Virus record (IMG/VR): IMGVR_UViG_3300010391_001464
Location: 26,145-90,144 of that record
Length of the DNA: 64,000 bases
DNA from: a virus
Reading direction: 5' to 3' (one strand)
In this document: one piece after another, positions 25,391 through 33,580 of the stretch
Layout of the letters: every line of letters begins with the position of its first letter
Position numbering within the stretch: the first letter of the stretch is position 1
The notes under the pieces: model-generated
Told to the model about the DNA's origin: nothing
Database searches by the model: none
What the model saw: the letters and a program-made list of their open reading frames with translations, nothing else
Made by a program: the position numbers and the translations under genes

Positions 25391-25494
25391 AATGAATGGT
25401 GGTCATTAAAGGGCATTCCAGGTGATGTAAGACCATATGGGCCATGCTACAGATATTAAATCGTGGACTTGACTGCCATTCATTTTCTTTACTA
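25391..25494 (+). ncRNA. Candidate structured RNA in the tRNA region
   Basis: A ~104-base element without an ORF. AATGAATGG (25391-25399) pairs perfectly with CCATTCATT (25486-25494). Inside, GGTC (25401-25404) pairs with GACC (25431-25434) and CCATG (25442-25446) with CGTGG (25472-25476), giving a three-way arrangement. It does not fit a tRNA cloverleaf. It sits between tRNA-Gln and a truncated tRNA. Confidence 0.55.
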
Positions 25495-25533
25495 AACTTT
25501 TGAGTATTGTTTTAATAGTAATCATTAATATAA

Positions 25534-25564
25534 GCCCTTATAATTCAACTGGTAGAATAGCTGA
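25534..25564 (+). pseudogene. 5' half of a tRNA gene
   Basis: GCCCTTA, T8-A9, D stem ATTC/GAAT with loop AACTGGTA, then the start of an anticodon stem. No matching 3' half (TAAGGGC acceptor strand) was found nearby; instead a homing endonuclease begins about 40 bases on. Probably a tRNA gene cut by endonuclease invasion; a split or intron-bearing tRNA is less likely. Confidence 0.6.
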
Positions 25565-25601
25565 TCTCTTTCTATATAGAACATATATAGAAAGAGGTTA
25601 G
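25561..25601 (+). promoter_or_regulatory. Hairpin sequestering the endonuclease ribosome site
   Basis: CTCTTTCTATAT (25566-25577) pairs perfectly with ATATAGAAAGAG (25585-25596), extended by CTGAT/GTTAG with wobbles to 17 bp. The GAGG ribosome site (25594-25597) lies in the 3' arm, six bases before ATG 25604. T4 homing endonuclease genes are known to be silenced in early transcripts by similar hairpins. Confidence 0.75.
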
Positions 25602-25603
25602 TA

Positions 25604-26277
25604 ATGTTTTGTAAATTTTGCAATAAAGAATGTAAAAACAATAATTCGATTATAAATCATGAAAGATTATGCAAATTAAATTCTAATAGACATATAAGTT
25701 CATTTATAGAATATAATAAAAAAGTAAAGAATTTAGAAGTAATAAAATTAAATACTAATGGTGCTACAAAAGCAAAAAATTTAGGAAAAGTATTTATAAT
25801 ATCTAATAAAACTAGAGAAAAAATTAGAATTAAAAGTTTAGGAAGAAAACATTCAGAAAAGTTTAAGACTAACCAAAGATTTAATGCTTTTAAAAATAAA
25901 TTAGGTGGGCACACTTCTAAAAAAGTCTTTATTATAAAAAAGAACATGGAGATATAGTATATTTACATTCAAGTTATGAATTAATAGTCGCTAAAGAACT
26001 TGATTATTATCATATAGAATGGACTAGACCTGATCCTTTAATTTGGACAGATAATGTAAAACATAGATATTATCCAGATTTTTATTTACCTGAATTTAAT
26101 ATATATTTAGATACAAAGAATGATTACTTGATAGAAAAAGATAAATATAAAATAGATAAAGTTATAAAAGAGAATAATATCAAATTATTTATAATAGATA
26201 AAAATAATCTATCATGGCTTAAAATAAAAAATATAATTTGCCCGCTAAGCATTAATGGTGATGCAGAGGTTTTGTAA
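25604..26277 (+). CDS. Homing endonuclease beside tRNA genes (frame broken near 25930)
   Basis: The N-terminal part has a zinc finger (CKFCNKECKNN...H...C) and a NUMOD3-like segment (TREKIRIKSLGRKHSEKFK). One T missing in CTTTATT (~25927-25932) breaks the frame. The continuation has the PDDEXK-like core SSYELIVAKELDYYHIEW...HRYYPDFYLPEFNIYLDTKN, common in phage homing endonucleases. The last codons read into tRNA-Thr (26240-26277). Ribosome site hidden in a hairpin. Confidence 0.75.
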
Positions 26278-26314
26278 ACCTCAGAACTCGGTTCGATACC
26301 GGGAGTGGGCTCCA
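26240..26314 (+). tRNA. tRNA-Thr (TGT)
   Basis: Acceptor GCCCGCT/AGTGGGC, anticodon stem GAGGT/ACCTC around loop TTTGTAA (anticodon TGT), T arm TCGGTTCGATACCGGGA, CCA encoded (26312-26314). The upstream endonuclease reading frame ends inside it. Confidence 0.92.
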
Positions 26315-26396
26315 TTTTAGGAGAAAAAGAAAGATGAGATATAATTATTATAAATGGTACTTCCATTAAGTAATTTTGCTTAATAGGAGGTACATA

Positions 26397-26702
26397 ATGA
26401 AATTTTATACTTATAATTATTATAAAGGGGATAGATTTAAAATGTATTATAATTTTAGATCTGACTCAGTTCCAGGAATACATAAAAGAAGAAGATGGTT
26501 CAAAATTTATTATCATTGCCATATTGATTGCATGAATGAAAAAAGAAGATGGACTGATGATTTTAAGTTAATAAAAGAGTACCATATAAAATTCAGAATT
26601 AAAAGATCTATATCAAATCTTCCAGATACTTGGGATGATATTCCTAAAGGTAGAACAACTAAAGGTTGGAAAAGATCAAGAAAACAAAAACAATGGATGT
26701 AA
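26397..26702 (+). CDS. Small basic Tyr/Lys/Trp-rich protein
   Basis: 101 residues from ATG 26397 (AGGAGG seven bases upstream; the frame is open to 26376). Very basic, rich in Tyr, Arg and Trp. No recognised domain; could bind nucleic acid. Confidence 0.6.
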   Translation: MKFYTYNYYKGDRFKMYYNFRSDSVPGIHKRRRWFKIYYHCHIDCMNEKRRWTDDFKLIKEYHIKFRIKRSISNLPDTWDDIPKGRTTKGWKRSRKQKQWM

Positions 26703-26729
26703 TTTGGTGAATATAAATGGAGGAATAAA

Positions 26730-27206
26730 ATGAAAACCAAAGAAGAATTATTATCTGATTTAAAAAAGAAATATAAAGAATATGATGATAAATTTTCTAT
26801 ACTATCTAGAGAAAGTAGAACTATAGAACAAGAAATAGAAAAATTAAGTTCTGATATAATTTTAGAGAATAAATATCTATCTAAAGAATCTTGGACTCTA
26901 TCTATCGGAAGAAGTAAAAAAGATTTTTATTTAACTAGTCATTTGAAAAATAGAAAGAATTTTCATGAAATATTAAAACTATCAAGTGGACCATATCATC
27001 ATTCAATTTCAATTAATGAAGTTACATTATCATTTAATGACAATGATGTATATTTATATTTTAAATCTTCAAAACAAGGATTAGAATTTATAAAAGAACA
27101 AGGTATAAAACCAAATATAACAACACTCAAAAAAGATTTTGATGAATTAGAATCATCATTAATTAGTATTAAAACTATTCTGGAGATGTTTAGTGAAAAC
27201 AATTAA
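26730..27206 (+). CDS. Unknown protein with N-terminal coiled coil
   Basis: 158 residues. Residues 1-45 form a coiled coil (KTKEELLSDLKKKYKEYDDK), followed by a mixed alpha/beta part and a C-terminal helix. GGAGG before ATG. A strong terminator hairpin follows. Confidence 0.6.
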   Translation: MKTKEELLSDLKKKYKEYDDKFSILSRESRTIEQEIEKLSSDIILENKYLSKESWTLSIGRSKKDFYLTSHLKNRKNFHEILKLSSGPYHHSISINEVTLSFNDNDVYLYFKSSKQGLEFIKEQGIKPNITTLKKDFDELESSLISIKTILEMFSENN

Positions 27207-27214
27207 CGAATAAG

Positions 27215-27257
27215 TTCCTTTGAGTATTATAATACTCAAAGGAATTATTTTTTTTGA
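27215..27257 (+). terminator. Perfect hairpin plus T-tract
   Basis: TTCCTTTGAGTATT (27215-27228) pairs perfectly with AATACTCAAAGGAA (27231-27244), followed by TTATTTTTTTTG. It is a strong intrinsic terminator, but the AAAGGA in its 3' arm is also the only plausible ribosome site for the NADAR gene, so it may act as a translation switch. Confidence 0.75.
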
Positions 27258-27660
27258 TGGTGAGTATAGATTTTTATCAAATTTCTATATATGTGAAGTA
27301 CCATTTGAAGGGAATATTTATTCTTCTTCCGAACATGCATATCAAGCTGCAAAAAGTTTAGATGTTGAAATTAGAGAACAAATTAGACTTTTAAAAACTC
27401 CAGGTGAGTCTAAAAAGTTCGGCGGAAAAATTAAAATAAGACCTAACTGGAATCAAATTAAATTCAATAAAATGTATGAAATAGTTTTAAATAAATTCTA
27501 TAATAATAAAGAATTAAAAAAATTATTACTAGAAACTGGAGATGCAGAATTAATTGAAGGAAATTACTGGAATGATACTTTTTGGGGTATATGTAATGGA
27601 GTAGGAGAAAATAACTTAGGAAAGATTCTTATGGCAGTAAGAGAATTATTGAAAGGTTAG
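27220..27660 (+). CDS. NADAR-family protein (YbiA-like)
   Basis: The protein from residue ~13 reads FFDGEYRFLSNFY ... SSSEHAYQAAKSLD ... TPGESKKFGG ... RPNWNQIKFNKMYEIVLNKF ... LLLETGDAELIEGNYWNDTFWGICNGVGENNLGKILMAVRELL: a complete NADAR (NAD/ADP-ribose) domain. Known NADARs hydrolyse N-glycosidic bonds, including removing ADP-ribose from guanine in DNA, and so can counter DarT-type defence. The only in-frame start is TTG 27220 inside the hairpin, so the true start is uncertain. Confidence 0.85.
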   Translation: MSIIILKGIIFFDGEYRFLSNFYICEVPFEGNIYSSSEHAYQAAKSLDVEIREQIRLLKTPGESKKFGGKIKIRPNWNQIKFNKMYEIVLNKFYNNKELKKLLLETGDAELIEGNYWNDTFWGICNGVGENNLGKILMAVRELLKG

Positions 27661-27661
27661 T

Positions 27662-28216
27662 ATGAGTAATTCGTATTATACAGGCGATGAACATTATAAT
27701 CATAAAAATATTATAAAATATTGTAATCGTTCATTTAAGAATATAGAAGAGATGAATGAAACTATGATTGAGAATAATAATAAAGTTGTCAAATATGGTG
27801 ACAAGGTTTATCATGTAGGGGATTTTTGCTTTGGTTTAGGTAAAGATATAGTTGATAGATTAAATGGACAACATTATTTAATAATTGGAAGTCATGATAG
27901 AAATAATCAAAAAATATATGGTACTATGGTTATAATTGGAGAAGTATATGAGGTTAAAATAAATAATACTTTTATTTTTCTTAATCATTATGCTCAAAGA
28001 GTTTGGCCAAAATCTCACTATGGTTCATGGCATTTATTCGGTCATTCACATGGTAACTTGCCTTCATATGGTAAATCATTTGATGTTGGTGTTGATTCAC
28101 ATAATTTTACACCATGGTCATATAGTGAGATTAAAGAAAGAATGGACTCTATAGAAGTATCTGAATATAAAATATTCGAATCAAGATGGGATAGACCTAT
28201 TAAATCAAAAGAATAA
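27662..28216 (+). CDS. Calcineurin-like metallophosphoesterase
   Basis: 184 residues: YYTGDEHYNHKNI (GDxH-like), VYHVGDFCFG (GD), IIGSHDRN (GNHD variant) and FGHSHGNLP (GHxH). This is the metal-binding set of single-domain phosphoesterases (YfcE-like). Substrate unknown; the adjacent NADAR gene suggests nucleotide or ADP-ribose-related phosphate, but that is inference. One base separates it from the NADAR stop. Confidence 0.85.
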   Translation: MSNSYYTGDEHYNHKNIIKYCNRSFKNIEEMNETMIENNNKVVKYGDKVYHVGDFCFGLGKDIVDRLNGQHYLIIGSHDRNNQKIYGTMVIIGEVYEVKINNTFIFLNHYAQRVWPKSHYGSWHLFGHSHGNLPSYGKSFDVGVDSHNFTPWSYSEIKERMDSIEVSEYKIFESRWDRPIKSKE

Positions 28217-28365
28217 GGTTAAAATAAAATGTTTAGAAAATATGAAAAACATTTAGAATTATTGTTCCAAGTATAGATATTAAAGGAAAATTATTTTTAT
28301 CAAAGGAAGAAGATAATAATTGGACATATAAAAAATTAATAAAAATAAGTTACTTGGAGAATAAC

Positions 28366-29691
28366 GTGGAAAAAGTAATACAAATAGCTAAAGAAATAAA
28401 AAAGAATAATGGTTATTGTTATATAAATGGAGGATATGTAAGAGATAAAGTTTTAGGATATCCTTCTAAAGATATTGACGTTGAAGTTTATAAGTTAAAT
28501 CCACAGATTCTTTTCAATATTCTTTCTAAATTTGGAACACCAAAATTAGGAGGTAAAAGTTTTGGAGTATTCAAATTAGATGAATATGATTTTAGTCTTC
28601 CAAGAAGAGAGAAAAAGATAGGGTCCAAACATACGGATTTTGATGTAGAATGTGATAAAAATATGACTCCAGAAGAAGCATGTATAAGAAGAGATCTAAC
28701 AATAAATGCGTTATTAATGGATCCCTTTACAAATTCTATTTACGATTATTATGGTGGTCTTGACGATATAAAAAATAAAATTATTAGACATGTGTCTAAT
28801 AAATTTTCTGAAGATCCTTTAAGAGTAATAAGAGTTGCAAGATTCAGTTCAAGATTTGAATTTGAAATTTATAAAGAAACTAAACTATTATGTGAGTCTC
28901 TATTATGTGAATTAAAATATTTACCAAAAGAAAGATTTTTTACTGAGTTTGAAAGTATTTTATTAAAGAGCAAAAATCCTTCTATTGCATTTAATTTCTT
29001 ATCTTCAATTGGTATAATAGAATCTTATTATCCTGAATTAGATGTATTAAAATATATTGAGCAGGGAGAAAAATATCATCCTGAAGGATCTGTATGGAAC
29101 CATGTTTTAATGGCATTAGACCAAATACCTTTAGAGGAAAGAACATTAACAACAATGTTAGCAATTCTATGTCATGATATGGGAAAAGCAATAGTGAAGC
29201 AAGAAGATAAAGGTGATGGTCATATCTCATTTAAATATCATGCAGATGATGGTGTTTATCCAGCTGAAAAGTTTTTAAAAAGTATAACTAATGAAACTCA
29301 GTTAATAAATAATGTTTTAAATTTAGTAAAACATCATATGAGGCCATATGATTTAAAGAAACAAATTAATAAAAATAACATAAGAAGACTTGCATTAACT
29401 GTTGATATTCCTTCATTAATGATAGTACATAAAGCAGATAAATTAAGAAGAGGTTATCAAGAATTAGATTTAGACTATATTCAGAAGATGATAAAAGTAT
29501 ATAATGAAATAAAAGATGAAGTTAAACCTTTAATTCAAGGAAGACATTTAATTGAATTAGGTTTAGAACCAGGAAACTATTTTGGCCCGATCTTAAAACA
29601 AATATTTGAGTTACAAATAAATGGTGAATTCTCAAATATTGAAGATCGAATTAAATTAGCGAAAGAGAGAAATATAATATGTCTAAAATGA
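28366..29691 (+). CDS. CCA-adding tRNA nucleotidyltransferase with HD domain
   Basis: About 441 residues. Head motifs GGYVRDKVLG...DIDVEVY (catalytic DxD), RRDLTINALL and GGLDDIKNKIIRHV; a later HD phosphohydrolase domain (HPEGSVWNHVLMAL ... CHDMGKA ... VKHHMRPYD). It repairs or completes tRNA 3' ends. GTG 28366 has GGAG six bases upstream. Adding one A in GAAAAACA (~28243-28248) would join an upstream ATG (28230, 'MFRKYEK') and ~45 more residues, so the real N-terminus may be longer. The phage suppressor tRNA lacks encoded CCA and is a likely client. Confidence 0.9.
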   Translation: MEKVIQIAKEIKKNNGYCYINGGYVRDKVLGYPSKDIDVEVYKLNPQILFNILSKFGTPKLGGKSFGVFKLDEYDFSLPRREKKIGSKHTDFDVECDKNMTPEEACIRRDLTINALLMDPFTNSIYDYYGGLDDIKNKIIRHVSNKFSEDPLRVIRVARFSSRFEFEIYKETKLLCESLLCELKYLPKERFFTEFESILLKSKNPSIAFNFLSSIGIIESYYPELDVLKYIEQGEKYHPEGSVWNHVLMALDQIPLEERTLTTMLAILCHDMGKAIVKQEDKGDGHISFKYHADDGVYPAEKFLKSITNETQLINNVLNLVKHHMRPYDLKKQINKNNIRRLALTVDIPSLMIVHKADKLRRGYQELDLDYIQKMIKVYNEIKDEVKPLIQGRHLIELGLEPGNYFGPILKQIFELQINGEFSNIEDRIKLAKERNIICLK

Positions 29692-30113
29692 TATTAAGAG
29701 AAATGTATCAAGGTTGTTATAAGATGTGGAATTGGTTAGCAAAAAATCCTAAACATGATAAATCTGAATATCTTAATATTATTGGTATTTGTAGACCAAT
29801 TCTTAAAAATAATTGTTATGCCTGTGAATATGTTAAACAACGATATAGAGGAGTTAGATCTAGTGGATGTAGAAGATGTCCTTTAAAAAGTTTATGGGTA
29901 TCTAGAAGATCTTTAATAGATGATTATGGTAATAAAGTTAATTCATATTTTTGTGAAGATATAGAAGGGTCACCTTATGAAATTTGGGTTAATAATAATA
30001 GTTTTTATAGAAAAAGTAGTGCCAGAAAAATTGCAAGTTATTGTAAATTAAAACTAAAACAACTTGATAAGAAAAATGAAAGAAGACATGCAAAAAATAA
30101 AAGTAAGGTGTAA
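29679..30113 (+). CDS. Small Cys-rich basic protein
   Basis: 144 residues, overlapping the CCA enzyme by 13 bases. Cys pattern NNCYACEYVKQR...SGCRRCPLKSLW suggests a zinc site. A short protein at 43296 shares the NPCNLC/REL(M)Y feel. Function unknown. Confidence 0.55.
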   Translation: MSKMILREMYQGCYKMWNWLAKNPKHDKSEYLNIIGICRPILKNNCYACEYVKQRYRGVRSSGCRRCPLKSLWVSRRSLIDDYGNKVNSYFCEDIEGSPYEIWVNNNSFYRKSSARKIASYCKLKLKQLDKKNERRHAKNKSKV

Positions 30114-30264
30114 ATGGGAATTTAACCATTTTAATAATTGTAATATTTGTTTATTTCAATTTGATTTTAAACATAAATATGTTAAATGTAATGAAGTTTT
30201 TGAAGTCGACTGGACATCTTTTTTAATTAATAAACATTTATTTACTGAAATAGGAGATAGGTAA
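30064..30264 (+). CDS. Small Cys-containing protein
   Basis: Up to 66 residues, overlapping the previous gene by 50 bases if TTG 30064 is used; ATG 30076 or 30088 are alternatives. CKWEFNHFNNCNICLFQ and VKC give four Cys. Function unknown. Confidence 0.45.
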   Translation: MIRKMKEDMQKIKVRCKWEFNHFNNCNICLFQFDFKHKYVKCNEVFEVDWTSFLINKHLFTEIGDR

Positions 30265-30266
30265 AA

Positions 30267-30545
30267 ATGAAAGTAAAAATTGAAACTGTAATAGATATTC
30301 CAGATAAAGTTTTATTAAAAGAAAGTGAATTTGCCTCAGCAGTTCAATTAATTTTTGATGATATTACTAACTATATAACATGTAGTCATTTACAAGATGC
30401 AATTATTTGGTGTTCTAAAGCTAAAACTGGAAGTCCAGAAGAAAATAAAAATTCTACTGAATATAGTATATATAAACATCACGAATGGTGGGGCAAAACA
30501 TGTGGAGAACTTGATTGGAAATATAAAGAGATTAAAAAGGAATAA
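30267..30545 (+). CDS. Unknown 92-residue protein
   Basis: Begins two bases after the previous stop; ATAGGAGATAGG precedes. A mixed alpha/beta protein with a Trp-rich C-terminus (HHEWWGKTCGELDWKYKE). No family recognised. Confidence 0.55.
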   Translation: MKVKIETVIDIPDKVLLKESEFASAVQLIFDDITNYITCSHLQDAIIWCSKAKTGSPEENKNSTEYSIYKHHEWWGKTCGELDWKYKEIKKE

Positions 30546-31498
30546 TGAATAACTACGAAGAAAATAAAATACTAGAAGTAGTAACTGGTTCTAATTTATA
30601 TGGAACCAACACTCCTTCTTCCGATAAAGATTATGTAGATGTTATGATAGGAGATATAAATACTTATCTAGGACTTGAAAAAGTTAAAGAGGTAGACCTA
30701 TCAATAAAATCAAAAGACGAAAATGGAGAAAATAATAAAAATGCAGTAGATAGGAAATTATATGAGTTAAGAAATTTTATAGGATTAGCTATGCAAAATA
30801 ATCCCAATTTAATAGAAATATTATTTGTAAATAAAGAGAATATAGTTTCTATAAATGACTTTGGAAATCGTCTTTTAGAAAATAAACATTTATTTCCATG
30901 GAAGGGCGCAAAACAAAAATTTTTAGGATATGCATTTAGTCAAAAGCATCATATGATAATAAGAACTGAGAGCTTTTTTGAATTAAATGCTGCATTTAAT
31001 TATATATCTGAGAATCTACATTCGTTCCATGAAATATTTGGTAACAAACTATTAGCAGAATTTAGAGATAAAAATTTACCATTTTTAAATTTTACTAAAG
31101 GAACTTCATGTTCAATAGGAGACTTAAGTTTTGACATATCGAGAAAAATGAAAGATGTTGTTAAGATATTAAATGATAGAATAAGTAAAGCAACTAATAG
31201 AGCTGGACTAATGGAAAAGTATGGATATGATACTAAATTTGCTTCCCATTTAGTCCGGCTTTTATTAGAAGGGAAAGAACTTTTACTAACTGGAGAAATA
31301 AAATTTCCATTAAGTTATAGAAATTTTTTATTAGAGATAAAACAAGGTAAATATTCTATAAAACATGTATTGGATCTTGCAGATAGTATAGAATCTGAAT
31401 TTGAAGAAATAACAAATAAAAGTAAACTTCCTTCAAAACCAAAATATGATGAAATAAATAATCTTTTAATTGATATGGTTAAAGAGTCATTATTCTAA
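30545..31498 (+). CDS. RlaP/YcgL-like nucleotidyltransferase
   Basis: 317 residues. N-terminal nucleotidyltransferase motif TGSNLYGTNTPSSDKDYVDVM (G-S-x-x-Y-G...S-D-x-D), later YGYDTKFASHLVRLLLEGKELLLTGEIKFPL as in RlaP/COG3541-type proteins, which are often linked to RNA ligases and RNA repair. With CCA-adding enzyme and Pth2 it suggests tRNA maintenance. Overlaps the previous stop by one base. Confidence 0.8.
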   Translation: MNNYEENKILEVVTGSNLYGTNTPSSDKDYVDVMIGDINTYLGLEKVKEVDLSIKSKDENGENNKNAVDRKLYELRNFIGLAMQNNPNLIEILFVNKENIVSINDFGNRLLENKHLFPWKGAKQKFLGYAFSQKHHMIIRTESFFELNAAFNYISENLHSFHEIFGNKLLAEFRDKNLPFLNFTKGTSCSIGDLSFDISRKMKDVVKILNDRISKATNRAGLMEKYGYDTKFASHLVRLLLEGKELLLTGEIKFPLSYRNFLLEIKQGKYSIKHVLDLADSIESEFEEITNKSKLPSKPKYDEINNLLIDMVKESLF

Positions 31499-31511
31499 GG
31501 AATAATAATTA

Positions 31512-31754
31512 ATGAATAGCTTCAAGTATTTTAAAAATTCAGAGTGTAAATTCTTTCCATGCCATCATATGTGTGGAGATTTTTATAACTGTCTTTTCTG
31601 TTTTTGTCCAATTTACAAATTCAAATGTAAAGGTAATTATAAATTAAAAGATGGAATAAAAGATTGCTCTAATTGTATTTTACCACATGAAGAAACTGGA
31701 TGGGATTATGTAGTTAATTTTTTAAAAAAACATCATTTCGAAAGAAAGGAGTGA
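31512..31754 (+). CDS. Cysteine-rich small-domain protein (PF04071-like)
   Basis: 80 residues: KFFPCHHMCGDFYNCLFCFCPIY ... CKG ... DCSNCILPHEE. This Cys/His order matches the PF04071 'cysteine-rich small domain'. Probably binds zinc; role unknown. Confidence 0.75.
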   Translation: MNSFKYFKNSECKFFPCHHMCGDFYNCLFCFCPIYKFKCKGNYKLKDGIKDCSNCILPHEETGWDYVVNFLKKHHFERKE

Positions 31755-31764
31755 GATCCTATTA

Positions 31765-32262
31765 ATGGAGTCGGTAGTATTATTAAATCAAGATTTTTCT
31801 TTTATACAAGTTATTAATTGGCAACGAGCACTTCGGTTACTTATAAAAAAGAAAGTTGAAGTAATTGAATATACAGATAAAGTTGTAAAAAATGAAGAAA
31901 GAACATTTGTTATAACTTTACCCAGAATTTTAAAACTTATTTATTATGTTAAGAATTTCTACAAGAAGAAAGTAAAATTCAACAGAAAAAATATGCTTCT
32001 TAGAGATAATTATGAATGTGCTTATTGTGGAACTACCGGCAACAAAAATAATAAGCTCACTATGGATCATATAATTCCTAAGTCAAAAGGTGGTAAAAGT
32101 ACTTTTGAAAATACAGTTACTTGTTGTACCTCATGTAATAGTAAAAAGAAGAATAGAACTCCTGAAGAATCAGGAATGGTTTTAATAAAGAAAGCATATG
32201 AACCAACACGTTATGATTTATTTAAAGACCAAATCTCTAATATAATTGCAAGATTTTTATAA
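31765..32262 (+). CDS. HNH endonuclease
   Basis: 165 residues with the bacterial-type HNH domain: YECAYCGTTG ... LTMDHIIPKSKGG ... NTVTCCTSCNSKK, preceded by VVLLNQDFSFIQVINWQRALRLL. Free-standing, probably a homing or packaging-related nuclease; surrounding small genes favour a selfish role. Confidence 0.85.
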   Translation: MESVVLLNQDFSFIQVINWQRALRLLIKKKVEVIEYTDKVVKNEERTFVITLPRILKLIYYVKNFYKKKVKFNRKNMLLRDNYECAYCGTTGNKNNKLTMDHIIPKSKGGKSTFENTVTCCTSCNSKKKNRTPEESGMVLIKKAYEPTRYDLFKDQISNIIARFL

Positions 32263-32270
32263 GGAGAAGT

Positions 32271-32468
32271 ATGTTACAAAGACTAAAACAAATTTTTAGA
32301 AACTCATTTACATTTCACAATCAATGGACATCAGTGTGGTTAAAACAAATAATATGGTTTAATATTAATTTTAGTACAGAATCACATAGATCTGTAATCA
32401 ATCTTAAAATTATAAGTTTTGAATTATATCTTTGCGGTTTTGGTATTATTATTGATATCTTCATATGA
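32271..32468 (+). CDS. Small hydrophobic protein
   Basis: 65 residues, aromatic-rich with a hydrophobic C-terminus (LYLCGFGIIIDIFI) that could insert in a membrane. AAGGAG upstream. Function unknown. Confidence 0.5.
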   Translation: MLQRLKQIFRNSFTFHNQWTSVWLKQIIWFNINFSTESHRSVINLKIISFELYLCGFGIIIDIFI

Positions 32469-32477
32469 GGATAATAA

Positions 32478-32768
32478 ATGAACGAAAAAGAAAAACACAT
32501 CGTAGGGATGTTATTATTACTTCAAGCTCATTCTGACCCAAATTCAGACTTTACAAAAAATGGCTTTTGTTGTGTAGGTTATGATTCATCACATAAAATT
32601 ATAAGTCCAACTATATATGAAGTTCCAACTTCAATATTATTTTCTATAGTAAAAGTAGGAGATATATTAGAAAAAATTAAAAATGATGACTCTATAGAAT
32701 TTCTAGATGTTGCTATCACTGGAAAAAGAATAGTTCCAGTACTTAAAGATAAAAATCTTAAGGATTAA
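32478..32768 (+). CDS. Unknown protein, paralogue of 32779
   Basis: 96 residues: MLLLLQAHSDPNSDF...GFCCVGYDSSHK...PTSILFSIVKVGDILEKIKNDDSIEFLDVAITGKRIVPV. It aligns by eye with the next gene along most of its length, so the two are a tandem duplication. Function unknown. Confidence 0.6.
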   Translation: MNEKEKHIVGMLLLLQAHSDPNSDFTKNGFCCVGYDSSHKIISPTIYEVPTSILFSIVKVGDILEKIKNDDSIEFLDVAITGKRIVPVLKDKNLKD

Positions 32769-32778
32769 CTAGGAAAAA

Positions 32779-33049
32779 ATGAATGACTTAGAAAAAGATT
32801 TATGTAAAAAAAATGCTTTCTCTTCAAGGATATCTAGAACCAACAAGAGCAGGATATTGCTTTGTAGTTTTTGATGATAAACATCTAGAACCAACTAGTA
32901 TTCTTAATGATTCAATACATATATTAAATATAGAAACTATGGAATTAGGAAAAATTATTGACATTATTAATGAAGATAAAGTTAAATTAGTAGATTTTAC
33001 GGTAATACATAAATTTATTTGTCCAGTATTCGATAGAGTACTTGTATAG
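32779..33049 (+). CDS. Paralogue of 32478 (frame broken at A8 run)
   Basis: ATG 32779 reads MNDLEKDLCKK, then leaves frame at an eight-A run (32806-32813). One more A gives KKMLSLQGYLEPTRAGYCFVVFDDKH...PTSI...DFTVIHKFICPV, matching the 32478 product. Ends with TAG nine bases before tRNA-Ala. Confidence 0.6.
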
Positions 33050-33057
33050 ATTAAAAT

Positions 33058-33131
33058 GGGGCCATAGTTTAGAGGGAAAACAACACGTTTGCACCGTGTA
33101 GTCCAGAGTTCAAGTCTCTGTGGTTCCACCA
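33058..33131 (+). tRNA. tRNA-Ala (TGC)
   Basis: Acceptor GGGGCCA/TGGTTCC (two G-T pairs), D stem GTTT/AAAC, anticodon stem ACACG/CGTGT with loop TTTGCAC (anticodon TGC), T arm CAGAG-TTCAAGT-CTCTG, CCA encoded (33129-33131). Confidence 0.92.
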
Positions 33132-33201
33132 GTCTATTATAATCCTCCACCATTAATAGAGTGAATTATTAAAACTCTACCATAGAGGTTAATATATAAA
33201 A

Positions 33202-33570
33202 ATGAAAGTGATTATCGCAGGAACTAGAACATTTAATGATTATAAACTTCTTAAATCAAATTTAGATATATTTAAAAATCATATTGAAATATATCATAAA
33301 GATAAACTACCTATCATAATAATTTCAGGTAGTGCTAGAGGAGCTGATTCTCTAGGTAAAAGATATGCTATAGAAAATAATTTACAAGTTAAAGAATATC
33401 CAGCAGATTGGGATAAATATGGTAAATCTGCTGGATATCGTAGAAATGAAGAAATGGGAAAGATAGCAGATGTTCTTATATGTTTTTGGGATGGAAGGTC
33501 TAAAGGAACATTACACATGTTAAATATAATGAAGAAATTAAAAAAAGAGTGGAAGATTATTTATTTTTAA
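33202..33570 (+). CDS. YspA/cpYpsA-type SLOG-domain protein
   Basis: 122 residues: KVIIAGTRTFNDYKLL, ISGSARGADSLGKRYAIENN, EYPADWDKYGKSAGYRRNEEMGKIADVLICFWDG. These are the hallmark segments of DUF2493/YspA SLOG proteins, which are thought to bind nucleotide or ADP-ribose-like ligands. Together with NADAR it hints at handling of NAD-derived signals, possibly against host defence (inference). Confidence 0.85.
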   Translation: MKVIIAGTRTFNDYKLLKSNLDIFKNHIEIYHKDKLPIIIISGSARGADSLGKRYAIENNLQVKEYPADWDKYGKSAGYRRNEEMGKIADVLICFWDGRSKGTLHMLNIMKKLKKEWKIIYF

Positions 33571-33580
33571 GGAATTTAAA

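Noticed and set aside
25391-25494. Unusual tRNA
   Set aside because: Nine-bp closing stem and no D or T arm consensus.
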